A DNA stretch of 64,000 bases from Panax quinquefolius (lineage: Eukaryota > Streptophyta > Magnoliopsida > Apiales > Araliaceae). The stretch's first letter is position 1. Every line of letters starts with the position of its first letter. Position numbers and translations under genes: made by a program. The notes beneath the pieces are model-generated. The model was not told where the DNA came from and ran no database searches. It saw only the letters and a program-made list of their open reading frames with translations. This document shows, one piece after another, positions 59,392-64,000 of this stretch. The DNA lies in the NCBI GenBank assembly GCA_020205615.1, contig CM035160.1, positions 5,930,437 through 5,994,436 on the forward strand. The letters run 5' to 3'.

Positions 59392-62300
59392 ATGGGTTTC
59401 AATTCAGTTTTTAGGGTTTTGCAGGATGTTTTTCCACAGGTATAAGCCTAAAGCCCTAATCACTTAGTAAATACTTACTACTATAATTTTCTCACTCTGT
59501 TTTCCCTTTTTTATTATGTATGCAATAACTTCTTTTTTTTTGATCATTTTATGGATGTGCCAAATACGATTGATAAAAATTCCATATTGATTAGGGGCAG
59601 TACTTAACTCGTGTAGATTAGGTTAAATCTTATTAATTTATTTTAAATTGAAAACTTGTTCTTGTATTCTGGGCGAAGATTTATTGTAATCGTGTCACTA
59701 TTGGTCATATTCTCTTTTCAAAAATTTCCTTTGCAACAAGTATTATTGTTGGCTGTAGCTGCTCTTTCTAGAGTAATGTAAGAAAATGGAATTTTTTACC
59801 CTGCTCTTTAATAGGTCGACTCACGTGTACTGAGAGCTGTTGCTATTGAGCACTCCAAGGATGCTGATGTAGCTGTTGAGGTTGTTCTTGCTGAGGTTAT
59901 GCCTTTTCTTTCTATTCAATCGGGATCACATACATCTTCCGATGCGGTTTGGAGTTTGAAAAATGCACCTGAAGGTAATGCAACTGTAAATCCTACCAGG
60001 TTAACTTGCTTGCTATAATTTATAACTCTCTTACAACTGTTGTATCTGTTATGCCAATATTAAAATTACAGTCCCCACTTAGCTTGTATAACTGATATGG
60101 CTTTTGTGAAATTTTGAACTCACTACCTATGGAAGCTTCTGATAAAGCTGATCAGACATATAAAGATGTTTTGTATGCGAATTGTGGAAATGATGGGGTA
60201 TTTGAAGGCAACGATATTAATGAACTAGTTTCATCAAGTAAGCATGGAGAATCTAGTAAAGTTGAGTCAGATATATCCCGCACGAAGTCAACTAATTTGA
60301 GTTGTGAAATTGGCACTAATGAGGATCATGATCAAATATATGGGGATTCTGTTTGTGAGATGATCATTTTACCAAGTAGGCACCAAGAGAGCAGCACAGA
60401 GGAGGATATGGAAGTTTTGAACAGACTATCTGACCCAACTAGTCGTAATGATCATCTGCTGGAAGATACAAATGGGATTGTGAATTGCTCAACTGTTATT
60501 GAAGAAGAACAATCAAGTTTAGATGGAAAGTCGTTGGAGATGAGCTATTCTGTGCTTCAGGTAACTCCATCTCCTGTTCAAAATTGTTTTCCAGATGCTC
60601 CAGAAGGCAGCATTCAGTTAGTAGCTGTGCCTGTCATGTCAATCAACGATGTTGAAGAACCAGGACCAAGTGGTCCATTCATTGCTGTTTCTGGGAAAGA
60701 CGTATCTTCTAGTGAAATGTTTGATTGTGAGAACGAGTCCACAGTGACAACTATAGTTGTGCCAGATACATCAATCACAGATTTAGAGAAACAAGAGCCA
60801 AGTGATTCTTGTGTTGCTATTTCTGAGAAAGGCTTATCCACTGGTGAAATGTATGATCTTGAGGATGCGACTGCTATGGATGCAATGGTTATGACGCAAT
60901 CTGGCCAAATTTGTACTACTGAACTTCTTGAGGATATTATTGAAAATGCAAGAAGTGAGAAGGTATTATCAACTTGACTTCTATTCTCTTTTCTTTCTTA
61001 ATTGATCTGTTGACTTGACTCAAAATTTAAAAGGTTATGGGAGTAGGCTAACAATGCTGTGCGTGCTTGCGTTCTGAACTTTAGCTTCTTTTCGTTATTA
61101 TATACCTCACAATTGTTATTATGTACCTCTTACCTCATCAGTGTATTCCGGCTTATGCCTCCAATTTATTTATTTATTTTTAATTATTTGATTTTGTAAT
61201 TTCTTGATGTTGGTTCTCTCTTTTGATCAAGTAATGGCTGAAATCTCGGGAAATTTGAGCTTTTCTGTGGCTTGTAGCTTTACTTTTGTTAAATACATTT
61301 ATTCATTTTCTCTTTCCATTTTATTTCTTTCATTTTGTTTCTTTAGTCTCTTTTAGCTAACCACTCTTAGGTTTCCTCTTTACTCCTGAATAGGTAAAAT
61401 TAGAATAAGTATTGAACTAGGCCTAGGCTAGGGAGATGTATATCTAGAACCTGGAGCTTTACTTTCGATCATTTCATATATTCTTTTTCTCTATTTTCAT
61501 TTAGTTCTCTCATTTCACTTGGTCTTTTTGCTAACTAAAACTAGAGTTCTCCTTATACTAGTGATTGGTGGGTGAAAAATCTAAATCTAGATGAACTTGT
61601 GAGCTGGACCCAGTAAATCCAGAGAAACAGACACCCTCTATCTTTTAACAGGCAAATAGGGTGAAATAGTTTCTTTGATTAATATCTTTAGTGGTTTTGG
61701 TTGATATTATCGACAGAAGGAGAGAGAGAGAAGAGGGGGGGGGGGGTGTTTAGTAGGGCTGATCAGTAGTTTTGAATAGTTCAACATTCTCAATTTGACA
61801 AACTTCTAAAAAAAATTCAGCTGCTTTGTTCTGAATTTGACCAATACCCACCAAGTACTGTTAAGTTATACGTTGTCACAAGCCAAAATATTTAGTCGAG
61901 AAAGTGTCGTTGAATACTTCTTGCATATTGTTCTTTTCTAGACATGACCGATTTATCCACTAAATTACAAATGGCGCAGATAACCTTGCGCTCAGCAAAG
62001 GATTCACTTGTCAACTTGATGAGTGAAGTGGAACTAAAAGAGAAATCTGTAGAACAAGCTAGACAAGAAGCTGCTCGAGGCGGCTTATGTACATTTGCCA
62101 GAGTGGAAGACCTGAGACAGATGGTGCAACGTGCAAAAGAAGCAAATGACATGGTTGTGTACAGTTTTCATAGAATCTGGACTTAATGCTGTTAGAAACT
62201 ATACTTTCTTAGACTGATTAACATTTATTCCTCTTCTCTTCTTGGTTGCAGCATGTTGGTGAAGTATATGGTGAAAAGGCTATCCTAGCTGCTGAAGTGA

Positions 62301-63786
62301 GAGAGCTTCAATCTCGCCTGCTCAACTTGTCTGATGAAAGGGTTAAAGCTCTTGCAATTCTTGATGAGGTTCTGTCGCACTGAACTCATTCTCCTCCCTA
62401 ATTTTTACTTGCTCTGGGTTGGGGTTATTAAGTATTGGGACTAACATTATTGAGTTAACTTATTGTTTTATTGTTGTATGATACGACATTGTTGTACCAG
62501 ATATGGTACCATATTTGATTGGTATTTCTTGTAATTTGTGTTGTTGTCCTCTGGTAGTATCACACATTAACTCACATACTTGATTTAGAAGAGGGTTTAA
62601 GTTGATGCTGGTTATCAAATCATTCATTCTGGCTCAAGGCCTTTTAAGTATAGGCCTTTGTGACATGAGGTCTTTGCTCACAGAAATATATCTCATTGTA
62701 GTGTTACAATGAAGGGAGTTGTTTACTAAGCTCAGCTGAAATTAATGTCTACTTACATGAATGGTTAATTGAAGTTGAACAGTAATGCTAGCAAAAGCAG
62801 CTCTGTTTTTTCTTTCTTTCTTTCCGTGTTTGGTGGGGGGGGGGGGGGGGGGAGGTATACCTCTCAAGTTCCTTGGATTGAATAAGAAATGGTTGATTTA
62901 TTCATGTCTTAATTTTTTCAAGCGTTTTTCCTGCAGATACGTCAAGCGCTCGAGGCAAGATTGGCAGTAGCAGAAAAAGAGAGAAAAGAAGCAGAGCGAG
63001 AAAAGCTAGAAAAGGAAGAGTCTGCTCAGAAGTATCTTGCATATGAAGAAAGCATAATGGAGAAGGCGGTCCGAGAGTCAAAGATATTGAAGCAAGAAGC
63101 AGAAGAGAACTCCAAGGTAGTAATTCCTCTTCGATTTGAATTTCTTTTTCACGTACAATATATCGGTAGATTGGCAACCCACTTGCAAGATCAGCAGCTA
63201 ACATCATATTCTTAATGTGCTTATTTCAGTTGAGAGAGTTCCTCATGGATCGTGGCAGATTAGTTGATATGCTACAGTAAGTTCTCTCATCCCATAGGTC
63301 TAGTCGGTTAAGGATAATAACACCTTACATATATACTTCATTCCTTTGTACGTGTCATACTTATTTGAGTTGTTCTAGGATGACTCTTCATTTGTATTTT
63401 TCATGAGTGAGAGGTTTAAAGTTTTAAAGGTCTTAGGTCCGGAGATATTATCCTGAAAATCCTTATAATGAGTATAAATTATTTTGTGCAGAGGAGAAAT
63501 ATCTGTTATATGTCAGGACGTGAAGTTTATGAAAGAGAAGTTATGCGAGCGAGTTCCACTGAGCAAATCCTTGTCTTCCTGCCAGAAATCCTGTGTCTTG
63601 GCCTCTTCAAGTTCGTCTTTAACAAGTGCAGCATCTGAGAAGGTGCTGGAGGTTGCTAATTCACCTGAAAACCCAGTGGCAAGTGCAATAACAACTTCTA
63701 CTGATGATCAGTTTTCCTGTGGAGAGAGGCCCACAGCTGGTAAGGAGTTTGTGGATGCTGGATGGGAATTCTTTGACATCCCCTAA
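59392..63786 (+). CDS. CUE-domain, coiled-coil protein (about 615 aa, 8 coding exons)
   Basis: Exons: 59392-59439, 59815-59974, 60136-60962, 61980-62153, 62252-62368, 62937-63116, 63230-63276 and 63492-63786, giving 1848 bases in one frame. The N-terminus MGFNSVFRVLQDVFPQ-VDSR...AVEVVLAEVMPFL is a CUE domain (about residues 6-50), a three-helix ubiquitin-binding fold. Exon 3 encodes an acidic, Ser-rich, probably disordered region with two similar blocks (MSINDVEEPGPSGPFIAVSG and TSITDLEKQEPSDSCVAISE). Exons 4-6 form a long coiled coil (AAEVRELQSRLLNLSDERVK, RLAVAEKERKEAEREKLEKE). The end carries LREFLMDRGRLVDMLQGEIS and VICQDVKFMKEKL, then a Ser-rich tail ending WEFFDIP. The family is plant-specific and poorly studied; a role in ubiquitin recognition is inferred from CUE alone. 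The exon 3 acceptor (AG at 60134-60135) and the exon 4 acceptor (AG at 61978-61979) were chosen because they alone keep the frame and the conserved sequence; the exon 3 choice has a weak pyrimidine tract. Confidence 0.85.
61735..61746. repeat. Poly-G run in intron 3 of the CUE gene
   Basis: Twelve G bases after a GAGA-rich run. The length is likely variable. Confidence 0.9.
62835..62852. repeat. Poly-G run in intron 5 of the CUE gene
   Basis: About eighteen G bases roughly 80 bases upstream of the exon 6 acceptor. On the transcript this is a possible G-quadruplex. The length is likely variable. Confidence 0.9.
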
Positions 63787-63882
63787 TTGTTGCATGCAAC
63801 TATCTGTGCACGCCGTATATAATGTGAATAAGAATAAGCTAGAGGACTCCTTTACAGTTTGAGTAGTTAAAAAAGAACTTTT

Positions 63883-63940
63883 TACCCCACCCCACCCCAC
63901 CCCACCCCACCCCACCCCACCCCACCCCATCCCACCCCAC
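63883..63940. repeat. (CCCCA)n array downstream of the CUE gene
   Basis: About eleven CCCCA units with one CCCAT variant, starting about 100 bases after the stop codon, probably within the 3' UTR. The minus strand is (TGGGG)n, a strong G-quadruplex former. Confidence 0.95.
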
Positions 63941-64000
63941 CAATACTAGATACAATGTAAAAAGGTCCCTCTTTTGTGGGTTGTTTAAAGTGTTTTGGAC

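Noticed and set aside
1..64000. CRISPR array, bacterial operon or organellar insertion
   Set aside because: Introns, plant gene families and LTR retrotransposons show nuclear plant DNA. The tandem repeats have degenerate units without unique spacers, and no chloroplast or mitochondrial gene was recognised.

Overview
This is a piece of a flowering-plant (most likely eudicot) nuclear chromosome. Introns are GT-AG and AT-rich, the genes belong to plant families, and plant Ty1/copia, Ty3/gypsy and Mutator-like transposons are present. I cannot name the species. I recognise six host loci: a broken ALMT anion-channel gene (+, 1461-3850), a chloroplast outer-envelope OEP7-type gene (-, 6698-6916), an SmD1 spliceosomal gene (-, 8429-12048), the first three coding exons of an mRNA-capping-enzyme-like gene (+, 15546-19241), a DUF21/CBS (CNNM/CorC-like) membrane protein gene (+, 47110-53933) and a CUE-domain coiled-coil protein gene (+, 59392-63786).

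Layout: 1-1331 is the 5' end of a minus-strand copia element whose LTR stops about 130 bp before the ALMT start. 1.4-20.5 kb is the first gene-bearing block. 20.5-47 kb is a nest of transposons. It starts with the 3' part of a minus-strand chromovirus, cut by the 5' LTR of a plus-strand Tat-lineage gypsy element with gag, protease, RT, RNase H, a second (archaeal-type) RNase H and integrase, plus a possible spliced antisense gene. A 100-N scaffold gap follows (31384-31483). Then come duplicated LTR segments, and a Mutator-like transposase gene split by a complete 10-kb minus-strand Tekay-like chromovirus. 47-64 kb is the second gene-bearing block, with a foldback MITE in an intron, a 97-bp minisatellite, a 0.5-kb polypurine tract and a 1.4-kb giant foldback element between genes.

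The host genes are unrelated housekeeping or transport genes and form no pathway. The main points are structural. ALMT carries a stop, a frameshift and a lost splice acceptor. The DUF21 gene has a one-base frameshift in an otherwise clean 13-exon gene. The capping-enzyme gene stops after exon 3, with retrotransposons where the rest should be. All transposon frames between 23 and 47 kb are broken by short indels and the sequence is unusually CpG-rich, which may be real decay or poor consensus quality. I found no convincing tRNA, rRNA, CRISPR or organellar sequence, and no clearly new biological system. The most unusual objects are the giant foldback element and the antisense spliced ORF in the Tat element.
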